A stretch of DNA of 64,000 nucleotides, from assembly GCF_900100335.1 (NCBI RefSeq), contig NZ_FNFE01000009.1:124001-188000 (forward strand), given 5' to 3'. A program made the position numbers and the translations under genes. The DNA comes from Natronorubrum texcoconense (GTDB lineage: Archaea > Halobacteriota > Halobacteria > Halobacteriales > Natrialbaceae). The notes under the pieces are model-generated. The model ran no database searches, was not told the origin of the DNA, and was given only the letters and a program-made list of their open reading frames with translations. This document shows positions 54,745 to 64,000 of this stretch, one piece after another. How positions within the stretch are numbered: position 1 is the stretch's first letter; each line of letters begins with the position of its first letter.

Positions 54745-55167
54745 ATGAAATCGACCGAAACCGAACTGGCGGCTGGCCGAACCGACACTGACCGCGTGGA
54801 GACCGAACCGATCGTCGGCGGACTCGACGAAAACGTTGCCGGGGCGCTGACGTACCTCTTTGCGCCGTTTACCGGGCTCGTACTGTACCTCCTCGAGGAA
54901 AACAACAAGTTCGTCCGGTTTCACGCCCTCCAGAGCATGATCGTTTTCGGCGGACTGTTTGCGGCCGTCGTTGCGCTGATGATCTTCCAGACGATACTCG
55001 TCCAGATATCGTTCGTCGGCTGGATATTCGCGATCGTGGTGAGTCTGGTCTCGCTGCTCCTCGCGCCGGTCATCTTCGTTCTCTGGCTCTTCCTCATCGT
55101 CAAGGCCTACAAGGGAGACCGCTACGGCCTGCCGATCGTCGGTGGCGTCGCCGAGGAGTACGTCTGA
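54745..55167 (+). CDS. DUF4870-like membrane protein
   Basis: 140 residues from ATG 54745 (MKSTETELA). Core pattern VAGALTYLFAPFTGLVLYLLEENNKFVRFHALQSMIVFG is typical of DUF4870/Tic20-like proteins: a hydrophobic hairpin with VRFHALQS. About three to four membrane segments, and C-terminal KAYKGDRYGLPIVG. Function unknown. GTG 54718 gives a nine-residue longer version. Confidence 0.85.
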   Translation: MKSTETELAAGRTDTDRVETEPIVGGLDENVAGALTYLFAPFTGLVLYLLEENNKFVRFHALQSMIVFGGLFAAVVALMIFQTILVQISFVGWIFAIVVSLVSLLLAPVIFVLWLFLIVKAYKGDRYGLPIVGGVAEEYV

Positions 55168-55491
55168 ATAACTGCCGAGATCGCCACTTTCAATCGTCGG
55201 ATGCTTCTTTGAATGCTGGGAGTCGCGACCGGTTCGGTGAGCGTGGTATCACATCGCCGAGCGAGTAAATCTACGCCACAACCGGACGGACCGACTCGAG
55301 GCACTTGTGGACGGGCTCGATGAGTGACTGTCGCCGTCGGTTAGTGGGCGGATCGCTGGACGGATCGACGACCGTTGATCGCTGTAGTGGTGCCCGTATC
55401 CGTTCTGTATCGCGGCAATTACCTGACGGTAACCTATGCTACAACCCTCGGGTATGCGCGAGTATTTGGGGAGTCAGTGGCCATAACGTTC
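55168..55491. other. 324-bp gap before the giant surface-protein gene
   Basis: No gene supported. The region likely holds the promoter of the surface-protein gene; no strong TATA box is obvious at the leaderless spacing. Confidence 0.35.
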
Positions 55492-58400
55492 ATGAAGTCC
55501 GAACATTCGAAACCGAATGTATCCGTTCGGTTCCTCGCAGTTTTCTTTTCGGTGTTACTAATCACGTCGGTCGTCGCTCCGGTTGCAGCGGTGGGTAGCT
55601 CCGACGTGGCGTCGGCGGATTCGACGAACGATGCGGAATTTGCCTCGGTGAGTGGCGACTCGATACAGCAAGCGTTGACGACCGACGATGGGTTGGGATC
55701 CTCAGACGGGGACGAAGAACCGGTTGACGACTCGAGTGACTCCACAGCGGGGCCGACGATATCCGCCACCGATGCGTCGTGTGACTTGATCGTCGAATCC
55801 GGAGGGTCTATTCAGTCGGCGATCTCCGACGCAAACTCGGGCGACACGATCTGTGTCGACGGTGGAACATACGAGGAAGCCGTCACGATTACCAGTGGGA
55901 TTTCGCTCGTCGCTGCAGACCCGGATAACCCACCGATTCTCGATGGCTCGGATGGACTCAGTACCGGGATTACGATCGAGGATCAGCAGGACGTTCTCGT
56001 TCGTGGCATCGTCATCCAGAACTACGATGACGATGGGATCCGTATTCACGAAGCCGCTTCAGTGACGGTCGAACAATCTGAGATTATTGACTCGGGCGAT
56101 ACCGGTATCTACGCGTCCAATTCGACAGATGTGACGATCGAGAACCTGAACGTCGACGGGTGGGAGACGGGAATCGAACTGGGCGAGGACGCTTCCGACG
56201 TGACGATCAGAGACTCCGAGTTCTCCGGGTTCGAAACCGGCGTATCGATCGAGGAAGGAGGGAGTTTCGGAGACATCGAGATCAGCGGAAACGAGTTCTC
56301 CGACGGTACCGCGGGCGCGAGCGCGATCTGGATCGACATCTCGCCCGACGAATCCGTCGACTTCGGGGCACTCGAAGTTTCGGACAACGCGATCGCAGTC
56401 GAGGAGTGGGGCCTCCTGATCAGTGGCTCCGGCGTCGGGTACGAGTCGGTCACGATCTCTGATAACGAGATCGCCGGGGGCGATGGCGTTTCCTGGTACG
56501 GCAGGTACACTGTGGAAGGGACGGTAACAGTCGCCGACAACGAGGTGTCGGACTCTGAGCACGGTATCGAAGTCTACACGTTCGACTCGACGTTCGGGAC
56601 GGTTAATTTCGACGAAAATACCGTAATGGCGAGCGGAGCTTCGTCTGGGTCGTCTGGAATTTTCTTCGGAGCTTACCCAGACGACAGTACCACGACCGTT
56701 GAACAGCTCTCGATGAGAGACAACGTCGTCGACTATGACGAATACGGTCTCAGCGTCAACTTGTGGGATACCGAAACTGGCGACATCGATATCTCCAGAA
56801 ACGTCGTTGACGCCCGGGGCCCTGGCGTGTTGCTCGGTCTCTACTCTATCCCGGAGAGCGCAGATACGATCTCGATCACCGACAACGCAATCACTGTCGA
56901 GGGCACTGCCCTCGAAATATCTACCTCCGAGATGGATGAACCCGGCGAGTTCGACGTATCCTCGAACCAGCTTACTGACAGCGAGTACGGAATCTTCATC
57001 AGCGAGAACACGCCGGTCGAGACGCTCACCGTCGGTCACAACGACATCACCGGAAACAGCGAGTTCGGTCTCTCGTACGACGGCGATGGCACCGTCGACG
57101 CAGTCGACAACTGGTGGGGAGCTGAAAACGGTCCCAGCGGCGACGTAGAAGACCCGGAGACGGGTGAGACGGCCGACGGTGATGGCGACGCCGTCAGCGA
57201 GACCGTCCTGTTCGATCCGTGGCTCGAGTCGCCGCAGTTCGAACCCGAACCGGACGAGGCGTTCTTCGAAATTCTCGAGGTGACGACGAACTCGCCCGTC
57301 GAGGCCGGCGAGACGCTCGAGGTCGACGTGACGGTGCTCAACGCCGGCGAGGAGTCGGCCACACAGACGATCGAACTCGAGGACACCGACGGCACTGTCG
57401 TCGATTCCGCCGAGCGGTCGATCGACGGCGGCAAGATGGACCAACTCACGCTCGATTGGGAGACGAGCGAGGACGACGGCGGACAGGGCGAACTCACGGT
57501 TCGAACCGACGACGACTCGACGAGCGAAGGGGTCACCGTTCTCTCCGACGACCCCATCGACGTCGATGCCTGTACAGTCATCGACACGCCGGGCGCGTAC
57601 GTGCTCACCGACGATCTGGTGGGCAGCGAAACCTGTCTCGAGATCGTCGCAGACGACGTCGTGCTCAACGGCATGGGGCACACAGTCGACGGTGTCGACG
57701 TCGACGAGGATGCCACCCAGTACGGTCTCGTCGTCGAGGAAGCGGACAACGTCGTCGTGCGGGACCTGACGGTCAGTAACTGGGACGTCGGTCTGCTTTT
57801 CAACGACGCAAACGACGGCGAACTCTCTACTGTCGTCACCGAGTACAACAACGCGGGGTTCAACCTCAATTCTGCCAACGACAACGAAATTTCAGAGCTG
57901 ACGACCCGCCACAACGCAAACCGCGGGCTTCACGTCGGGTGGGGATCCGGACATAGCCACGGAAACACGTTCACTGACGTTCACGCCTACGGAAACGAGG
58001 ATCAACAGAGTGCACTTTTCCCTGGTACCGTCTACGTTGGGTTAGGGATGAACAACGAGTTCATCGGGCTCAACGTTTCCGAAAATCAGGCCGGCCTGAC
58101 GACGATCGCGTCGGGGAACAGCTTCACCGACGTCATCGCCGACGACAACTCGAGATACGGACTGAACCTCGAGAGCAACTTCGGGAACGACTTCGAGAAC
58201 GTGAGCGTATCCGGCAACGGCTTGCACGGTATCCGAATCAGCCAGAGTGACTCGAACACGTTACACAACGTCACCGCGAGTGGGAACGACGGGACCGCAG
58301 TCTACCTCGTTGGCGACTTACGCGGCGGTTCGGCCGTCCGGGGGACCGTCATCGAGTCGCTAACCGCAACGGACAACGCTGGCAGTGGGTTGCAACTAAG

Positions 58401-61400
58401 TAATGCAGACGACAACGAGTTTGTCGACCTGACGTTCGACAACAACACCGACAGCTCGTTGAACCTCGCCAGCCGCTCGGACGGAAACAGCTTCGGCGAC
58501 GTCACCGTCGCCAACAGCTCTTGGCACGGTGTCGCCATCAGCTCCGACAGCCACGACAACGAGGCGACGAACCTGACGGTCACGAACAGCACGCAGGCGG
58601 CCGTTGCCTTCATCGGTGACGCGACGGGGAACACGGTGTCGAATGCAACCGTCACGGATAGCGGCTACGGCGTCCAGTCGTTCGACGGCGCGACCGAGAA
58701 CATCGTCTCCAAGCTCGATTTAGACGGCGTGACGCTCTCGTTCGAGGGGAAGAACGTCCAGCTCCGTTCGGCATCCGAGCCGACAGAATTGCCGAACGAG
58801 GCGGCTCCGATCGGTGCGTACTTGGACATCTCGGCAGGCGGTCAGGACCCACTCGTCGAAACGCTCCAAATCCACTACGACGACGTCGGCGACGTCGACG
58901 AGTCCTCACTCGAGCTGTGGCGGCTGAACGAGATGTGGAGCTCACCAGCGGACGAATCCTACGAGTCGGGCGTAAACACGGATGACGGCTACGTGTACGC
59001 CGAAAGCATCACCGAGTTCTCAACATTTGGAGTCTTTGGCGTGGAAGATGCTGATTCGTCTCCATCCCCTGGCCCGTCCCCCTCGCCAGACCCCGCCTCC
59101 TTTGACGTAACGATCCAAAACACGTCGACATCGGTGATCGCCGGTGATGAACTCGAGGTCACGGCTCTGATCGAGAACACCGGCGAAGAAGACGACGAAC
59201 AGACCATCGAGCTGGTCGCCGACGACGAGGTAGTCGATTCGGCCACGGTCTCACTGGACGCTGGCGACGAAGAGACGGTGATTTTCAGCTGGACGACGAA
59301 TCAGAGCCACGCGGGCGAATCGATCACGCTCGAGGTTCGAAGCGACGACGACGAGAATACTGTGACGGTTTCCATCGAGGATGGCGACCCGGACGAAAGC
59401 GATATTGTTGTCTACGGTGCGGATGTCGACACGGAGTCGGCGCTAGTCGACGAAACGATCACCGTTTCGGGTGATCTCTACAACTCTGGCGACATCGAGG
59501 GAACCGAGACGGTGGCACTCGAGGTTGACGGCGAGGTCGTCGGCGAGTCGACGGTCACCGTTGCGCCGGGTATCGATCGCGGCGGTGTCGAACTGAGTTG
59601 GACGCCGACGCTTGAGGATCTCCCGGATGACGAAGAGAGCACGGACGTGACGCTCACGCTCGACGGCTTCTTCGTCGGGACGGTGACGGTCGATCACGAC
59701 TATTCGGACATTCAGGTTGTCGCGGCCTCGACGTCCGACGTCGAACTCGTTGAGGGTGAGGAAACCCACGTCGTCGGGAGCATCTATCAGGCTGGTACCG
59801 CCGAGGGTACCGAGGAGATCGAACTCACGGCGACCAACCAGGAGACCGACGAAACTGATGTAATCGGGAGCCAGGAAGCGACCCTCTCGCCGGGGTTCTA
59901 CCACCTCGGGGCGATCAACATCAGCTACGTCCCCGACGAAGCGGGCACCTACGACCTCGAGCTCGGCGACCGTCCCGCCGGGACGGTCGAAGTCGAACCG
60001 GCCGAATCGGACATCCAGGTGATCGCGGCAGCGATCTCCGAGGCCGAAATCGTTGCGGGCGAGGAACTGCACGTAATCGGGAGCCTCTACCAGGCCGGCA
60101 ACGTCGAAGGGTCACAGAACATCTCGCTGACAGCGGTCCACAACGAAACCGGCGAAACGACGACTCTTACCACCATCGAGGAGTCAGTCGCGCCGAACGT
60201 CTACTGGCTCGGCGCGATCAACGAGACGTTCACGCTCGAGGAGGCCGGGACCTACGAGATCTATCTCGACGATCAGAACGCTGGCACGCTCGAGGTCGAG
60301 CCGGCGTACTCGGACATTCAGGTGATCGCCGCGTCGGCCTCGGCGACCGAGGTCGTCGAGGGCGAGGAACTACACGTCATCGGGAGCGTCTACCAGAGCG
60401 GCACCATCGCGGACGAAGAGGAGGTCGAACTGACCGCGACGCACCTCGAGTCGAACGAGACGACGACCATCGCCACGCAAACCACCCCTGAACTCTGGCC
60501 GAACGTCTACTACCTCGGCGCGCTGAACATCTCGTTCTCGTTCGACGACGCGGGGACGTACGAACTCGAATTGGGCGACCGTCCCGCCGGGACGGTCGAA
60601 GTCGAACCTGCCGAGTCGGACATCCAGGTGATCGCGGCGTCGATTTCCGAGGCCGAAATCGTTGCGGGCGAGGAACTGCACGTAATCGGGAGCCTCTACC
60701 AGGCCGGCAACGTGGCCGGACCACAGGACATCTCGCTGACCGCGGTCAACCAGGTGTCGGGAGAGACGACGAACCTCTCTACGGTCGAACGCACGGTCTA
60801 CCCGAACGTCTACCATCTCGGCTCGATCAACGAGACGTTCACGCTCGAGGAGGGCGGCACCTACGATATCTACCTCGACGACCGCAACGCGGGGACGCTC
60901 GAGGTCGAGCCGGCGTACTCGGACATCCAGGTGATCGCCGCATCGGCCTCGGCGACCGAAGTCATCGAGGACGAAGAGCTGTACGTAATCGGCAGCCTCT
61001 ACCAGAGCGGGACCATCGCGGGCGAGGAGGAGATCGAGCTGACCGCGACGAACATCGATACTGGCGAGACGACGACTATTGCCACGCAGGACACCCCTGA
61101 AATCTGGCCGAACGTCTACTACCTGGGCGCCATCAATATCTCGTTCTCGTTTGACGACGCGGGGACGTACGAACTCGAGCTCGGCGACCGTCCCGCCGGG
61201 ACCGTCGAGGTTGAACCTGCGGTCTCCGACATTCAGGTGATCGCGGCCTCGCCGGACGGATACAACCTCACCGTCGGTGAGGACGTCAACGTCATCGGGA
61301 GCGTCTACCAGGCCGGGAACATCGTGGGCGAGGAGGAGATCGAGCTCACCGCAACCCACAACGAGACGGGTGAGTCGGTGACTGTCGGCACACAGACCGT

Positions 61401-64000
61401 GACGGTCTCACCGAACGTCTACCATCTGGGCGCGCTCAACATCACGTTCGCACCCGACCAGGCAGGGACCTACGACCTCGAACTCGGCGAACGGGATGCC
61501 GGGTCCGTCTCCGTCGAGGAGTCGCTGTCAGACATTCAGGTCGTCGGGGCCTCGGTCGAGGACGTCGAACTGGTCGAGGGGGAACACACCCACGTGATCG
61601 GCAGCGTCTACCAGGCCGGTGAGGAGGGTGGCACCGAGACGATCGAACTGACGGCGACGCACAACGAGACGGGCGAGACCGAGGTCGTCGGCAGCCAGGA
61701 CGTCACGCTCGACCCCGGTTTCTACCACCTCGGCGCGATCAACATCACGTTCGAACCCGACGAACCCGGAACGTACGACCTCCAGCTCGGCGAGCAAAAT
61801 GCGGGCTGGGTCGAAGTGGAGCCGGCCGAATCGGACATTCAAGTGATCGCGGCGTCGATCTCCGAGGCCGAAATCGTCGCGGGCGAGGAGCTGTACGTGA
61901 TCGGCAGCCTCTACCAGGCCGGCACCATCGACGGCCCACAGGAGATCGAACTCAACGCGACCCATACTGGCACCGGTGAGACGACGACCCTCTCGACCGT
62001 CGAACACTCGGTGGCGCCGAACGTCTACCACCTGGGCGCGCTCAACGAGACGTTCACGCTCGAGGAGGCCGGGACCTACGAGATCGAGCTTGGCGACCGG
62101 AATGCGGGCACGCTCGAGGTCGAGCCAGCCTACTCGGACGTCCAGGTGATCGCCGCCTCGGCCTCGGCGACCGAAGTCATCGAGGGCGAGGAGCTGTACG
62201 TGATCGGGAGCGTCTACCAGAGCGGAACCATCGCGGGCGAGGAGGAGATCGAGTTGACCGCGACGCACGTCGAGTCGAACGAGACGACGACCATCGCCAC
62301 GCAAAACACCCCCACGCTCTGGCCGAACGTCTACTACCTCGGTGCGCTCAACATCTCGTTCACGCCCGACCAGGCGGGGACGTACGAACTCGAGCTGGGC
62401 GATCGCCCCGCGGGGACTGTCGAGGTCGAGCCGGCCGAATCGGATATCCAGGTGATCGCGGCGTCGATCTCCGAGGCCGAAATCGTCGCGGGCGAGGAGC
62501 TGTACGTGGTCGGCAGTATCTACCAGGCCGGAAACGTTGCCGGAACACAGGAGATTTCGCTGACGGCGGTCCACAATGAAACCGGCGAGACGACGAATCT
62601 CTCGACGGTCGAACGGTCGGCCCATCCGAACGTCTACTACCTCGGCAGCATCAACGAGACGTTCACGCTCACCGAACCCGGCACCTACGAGATCTACCTG
62701 GGCGACCGCAACTCGGGGACGCTCGAGGTCCTTCCGGCTGAGTCGGATATCCAGGTGATCGCCGCGTCGGCCTCCGAGACCGAGATTCCCCTCGGTGGCG
62801 ACGCGTACGTGATCGGGAGCGTCTACCAGGCCGGCACCATCGCGGGCGAGGAGGAGATCGAGCTGACTGCGACCCACCTCGAGTCGAACCAGACGACGAC
62901 CATCGGCACGCAAAACACCCCTGAGATCTGGCCGAACGTCTACTACCTCGGGGCGATCAACATCACGTTCGAGCCCGACCAGCTGGGGACGTACGACCTC
63001 ACGCTCGGTGACCGACCCGCCGGGTCGATCGACGTCTTCGAACCGACCGTCGAGCCCTCGATCACCGACGTTGCGGGTCACTCGAGCGGCTACGATCTCG
63101 AGATGGAGACGGATGCGGTCTACGCGAGCGAGGATACCACCGTTACGATCGACGTCGAATCCGATCTCGACCTCGATGAGGTGACGCTGCTGGTCTCCTC
63201 GCTGCAAACGACCTACTCGATCGCCGTAGACGCGGTCCACCACGACGGTGACACCTGGCACGCTGCGGTCCCCGTCGATTCGATACCCGACGACGGCGCG
63301 TACGCCCTCTCCGTGATCGCCGTCGACGAGCACGGACACGACGGGTTCGCCGCCGACGCCGACCCCCTCGTGATCGATCGCGAGGAGCCGGGGATGTCCG
63401 TCACGCTCGAGGACGTCGACAGCGACGACGCGACGGTCGTCGTCGAGAGCGACGAACCGCTCGCGGAAACGCCCGATATCACTGCTGAACTGATCGAATC
63501 CGACGGCTCGACGTCGGAGGCGAGCGTGACGATCGACGGCGACGACGGCACCGGGACGCAGTTCACGGGAACGCTCGAGTTCGACGAGTCGGGCAACTAC
63601 ACCGTCACCGTGGCCGGAACCGACCGTGCTGGTAACGTGGGCGAAAATACCGCGTCCGTCGTCGTCAACACCGGATTCACACTCGGAGACGGCGAGATCG
63701 TGATCGACGAGACGGGAACCACGGTCGCGTTCGACCTGGTCGACGACGCCGAGGACGCGATCAAGACCGAGGAGCTGTTCCTCGCGCTCTCGGAGAACTC
63801 GCTCAATACGAACCTCGACGGTGGCGAGCTCGGTGTTGGCTTCCTGACCGCCGAACTGGACAGCTTTATCGACTACCAGTTCGATCAGGGGGCGATCGAA
63901 AGTGCCACGATCGAGTTGGCGATCGACGAGGACGAACTCGCCGACGGTGTCGACGCCGAGGACGCGGTTCTCCACCACTACGACGAACCCGCGGGCGAGT
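55492..64000 (+). CDS. Giant secreted surface protein: beta-helix, CARDB-like domains and 11 tandem repeats (partial, runs off the window)
   Basis: One frame is open from ATG 55492 to the window end (at least 2836 residues). Signal peptide FLAVFFSVLLITSVVAPVAAV in residues 14-35. Region 1 (about 95-560): right-handed parallel beta-helix (IQSAISDANSGDTICVDGGTY, many G-I-x-I/D-N motifs). A CARDB-like Ig domain (about 585-680). Region 2 (about 685-1070): NosD-like beta-helix beginning DACTVIDTPGAYVLTDDL. Then LEVTALIENTGEEDDEQTIEL and VSGDLYNSGDIEGTETVAL CARDB-like domains. Residues 1405 to ~2518: eleven ~101-residue repeats. Then Ig-like domains rich in Asp/Glu. Probably a cell-surface adhesin or carbohydrate-binding/processing protein. 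The expected C-terminal anchor (PGF-CTERM or similar) lies beyond the window. Confidence 0.9.
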   Translation, partial: MKSEHSKPNVSVRFLAVFFSVLLITSVVAPVAAVGSSDVASADSTNDAEFASVSGDSIQQALTTDDGLGSSDGDEEPVDDSSDSTAGPTISATDASCDLIVESGGSIQSAISDANSGDTICVDGGTYEEAVTITSGISLVAADPDNPPILDGSDGLSTGITIEDQQDVLVRGIVIQNYDDDGIRIHEAASVTVEQSEIIDSGDTGIYASNSTDVTIENLNVDGWETGIELGEDASDVTIRDSEFSGFETGVSIEEGGSFGDIEISGNEFSDGTAGASAIWIDISPDESVDFGALEVSDNAIAVEEWGLLISGSGVGYESVTISDNEIAGGDGVSWYGRYTVEGTVTVADNEVSDSEHGIEVYTFDSTFGTVNFDENTVMASGASSGSSGIFFGAYPDDSTTTVEQLSMRDNVVDYDEYGLSVNLWDTETGDIDISRNVVDARGPGVLLGLYSIPESADTISITDNAITVEGTALEISTSEMDEPGEFDVSSNQLTDSEYGIFISENTPVETLTVGHNDITGNSEFGLSYDGDGTVDAVDNWWGAENGPSGDVEDPETGETADGDGDAVSETVLFDPWLESPQFEPEPDEAFFEILEVTTNSPVEAGETLEVDVTVLNAGEESATQTIELEDTDGTVVDSAERSIDGGKMDQLTLDWETSEDDGGQGELTVRTDDDSTSEGVTVLSDDPIDVDACTVIDTPGAYVLTDDLVGSETCLEIVADDVVLNGMGHTVDGVDVDEDATQYGLVVEEADNVVVRDLTVSNWDVGLLFNDANDGELSTVVTEYNNAGFNLNSANDNEISELTTRHNANRGLHVGWGSGHSHGNTFTDVHAYGNEDQQSALFPGTVYVGLGMNNEFIGLNVSENQAGLTTIASGNSFTDVIADDNSRYGLNLESNFGNDFENVSVSGNGLHGIRISQSDSNTLHNVTASGNDGTAVYLVGDLRGGSAVRGTVIESLTATDNAGSGLQLSNADDNEFVDLTFDNNTDSSLNLASRSDGNSFGDVTVANSSWHGVAISSDSHDNEATNLTVTNSTQAAVAFIGDATGNTVSNATVTDSGYGVQSFDGATENIVSKLDLDGVTLSFEGKNVQLRSASEPTELPNEAAPIGAYLDISAGGQDPLVETLQIHYDDVGDVDESSLELWRLNEMWSSPADESYESGVNTDDGYVYAESITEFSTFGVFGVEDADSSPSPGPSPSPDPASFDVTIQNTSTSVIAGDELEVTALIENTGEEDDEQTIELVADDEVVDSATVSLDAGDEETVIFSWTTNQSHAGESITLEVRSDDDENTVTVSIEDGDPDESDIVVYGADVDTESALVDETITVSGDLYNSGDIEGTETVALEVDGEVVGESTVTVAPGIDRGGVELSWTPTLEDLPDDEESTDVTLTLDGFFVGTVTVDHDYSDIQVVAASTSDVELVEGEETHVVGSIYQAGTAEGTEEIELTATNQETDETDVIGSQEATLSPGFYHLGAINISYVPDEAGTYDLELGDRPAGTVEVEPAESDIQVIAAAISEAEIVAGEELHVIGSLYQAGNVEGSQNISLTAVHNETGETTTLTTIEESVAPNVYWLGAINETFTLEEAGTYEIYLDDQNAGTLEVEPAYSDIQVIAASASATEVVEGEELHVIGSVYQSGTIADEEEVELTATHLESNETTTIATQTTPELWPNVYYLGALNISFSFDDAGTYELELGDRPAGTVEVEPAESDIQVIAASISEAEIVAGEELHVIGSLYQAGNVAGPQDISLTAVNQVSGETTNLSTVERTVYPNVYHLGSINETFTLEEGGTYDIYLDDRNAGTLEVEPAYSDIQVIAASASATEVIEDEELYVIGSLYQSGTIAGEEEIELTATNIDTGETTTIATQDTPEIWPNVYYLGAINISFSFDDAGTYELELGDRPAGTVEVEPAVSDIQVIAASPDGYNLTVGEDVNVIGSVYQAGNIVGEEEIELTATHNETGESVTVGTQTVTVSPNVYHLGALNITFAPDQAGTYDLELGERDAGSVSVEESLSDIQVVGASVEDVELVEGEHTHVIGSVYQAGEEGGTETIELTATHNETGETEVVGSQDVTLDPGFYHLGAINITFEPDEPGTYDLQLGEQNAGWVEVEPAESDIQVIAASISEAEIVAGEELYVIGSLYQAGTIDGPQEIELNATHTGTGETTTLSTVEHSVAPNVYHLGALNETFTLEEAGTYEIELGDRNAGTLEVEPAYSDVQVIAASASATEVIEGEELYVIGSVYQSGTIAGEEEIELTATHVESNETTTIATQNTPTLWPNVYYLGALNISFTPDQAGTYELELGDRPAGTVEVEPAESDIQVIAASISEAEIVAGEELYVVGSIYQAGNVAGTQEISLTAVHNETGETTNLSTVERSAHPNVYYLGSINETFTLTEPGTYEIYLGDRNSGTLEVLPAESDIQVIAASASETEIPLGGDAYVIGSVYQAGTIAGEEEIELTATHLESNQTTTIGTQNTPEIWPNVYYLGAINITFEPDQLGTYDLTLGDRPAGSIDVFEPTVEPSITDVAGHSSGYDLEMETDAVYASEDTTVTIDVESDLDLDEVTLLVSSLQTTYSIAVDAVHHDGDTWHAAVPVDSIPDDGAYALSVIAVDEHGHDGFAADADPLVIDREEPGMSVTLEDVDSDDATVVVESDEPLAETPDITAELIESDGSTSEASVTIDGDDGTGTQFTGTLEFDESGNYTVTVAGTDRAGNVGENTASVVVNTGFTLGDGEIVIDETGTTVAFDLVDDAEDAIKTEELFLALSENSLNTNLDGGELGVGFLTAELDSFIDYQFDQGAIESATIELAIDEDELADGVDAEDAVLHHYDEPAGE
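59704..63045 (+). repeat. Eleven tandem 303/306-bp repeats in the surface-protein gene
   Basis: Units start at SDIQV (or SDVQV) codons near 59704, 60007, 60310, 60616, 60919, 61225, 61528, 61831, 62134, 62440 and 62743, spaced 303 or 306 bp. Consensus pieces: SDIQVIAAS, EIVAGEEL, YQAGTIAG, PNVYYLGAIN, AGTYELELGDRPAGTVEVEP. Two alternating types (ISEAEIVAGEEL and SASATEVIEGEEL) form a 609-bp higher-order dimer, seen at 60007-60616 and 61831-62440. Confidence 0.9.

Noticed and set aside
61528-63978. An 816-residue open frame on the minus strand under the surface-protein gene, and similar long minus frames from 55.4 to 61.3 kb
   Set aside because: Translations are Val/Asp/Arg repeats mirroring the plus-strand repeats. 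They exist because the GC-rich antisense codons rarely form stops; no start signals or family features.
1-64000. tRNA, rRNA or CRISPR arrays
   Set aside because: No cloverleaf-type sequence with a T-arm consensus, no rRNA-like stretch and no short regularly spaced direct repeats were found on reading the window.

Overview
The window is haloarchaeal chromosomal DNA. GC content is high, nearly every protein is strongly acidic, several TATA-like boxes sit 26-28 nt before the start codon (leaderless-type promoters), and the gene set includes Orc1/Cdc6, MC1 chromosomal protein, EndA tRNA-splicing endonuclease, archaeal PheS/PheT and TrpS, geranylgeranyl-reductase-type flavoprotein, HalX-type regulator, and Tat/lipobox proteins. 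I infer a Natrialbales-type haloarchaeon (Natrinema/Haloterrigena/Natronorubrum-like). The genus is not provable from this window.

Layout. 1-6 kb is an accessory island of lower-GC, damaged genes. A Sec-secreted von Willebrand A / thrombospondin-type-3 protein ends in a restriction-endonuclease-like domain and is followed, with an 8-bp overlap, by a small cytosolic protein. This looks like a polymorphic toxin with its immunity protein. The toxin gene has a one-base frameshift near 3781. Downstream is a second candidate immunity/orphan-toxin remnant, broken by a Trp-to-stop mutation. 6-13.4 kb holds housekeeping and membrane genes: UvrB, small DUF proteins, an SLC13-type permease and an Orc1/Cdc6. 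13.7-15.3 kb is an IS1341-type element, tnpB only, with flanking 24-nt inverted repeats and a structured 3' end that is a candidate omega/guide RNA. 15.3-25.2 kb holds DUF1059, an amidohydrolase, a MutS2-like ATPase, a DUF368 polyprenyl-phosphate transporter, a glutamine amidotransferase, an amidase and a NarK-like MFS transporter. 25.5-31.4 kb holds MC1, an AbrB-like protein, pheST and a UbiA prenyltransferase. 31.5-46.5 kb mixes a 7TM histidine kinase, TrpS, GGR-type reductase, Ogt, ornithine cyclodeaminase homologue, Tat-lipoprotein gamma-glutamyltransferase, a divergent FtsZ/tubulin-like GTPase, EndA, a DUF91/zinc-ribbon protein and a thioredoxin-fold lipoprotein. 46.6-52 kb holds HD-domain and P-loop kinase genes, MazG, an inositol monophosphatase homologue and DJ-1/PfpI. 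52-54.3 kb is a divergent signalling pair: a receiver-kinase lacking its phospho-accepting His, and an HxlR-receiver-HalX fusion. From 55,492 to the window end is one giant surface protein with two beta-helix regions and eleven near-identical ~101-residue repeats.

Between genes lie several families of noncoding repeats: a two-copy ~200-275 bp family (42.3 and 49.4 kb), a ~200 bp inverted-repeat MITE-like element (54.4 kb), and hairpin clusters (26.3 and 44.9 kb). No rRNA, tRNA, CRISPR array or convincing replication-origin repeats were seen. The most unusual material is the candidate toxin-immunity island, the tnpB/guide-RNA element and the repeat-expanded surface protein.
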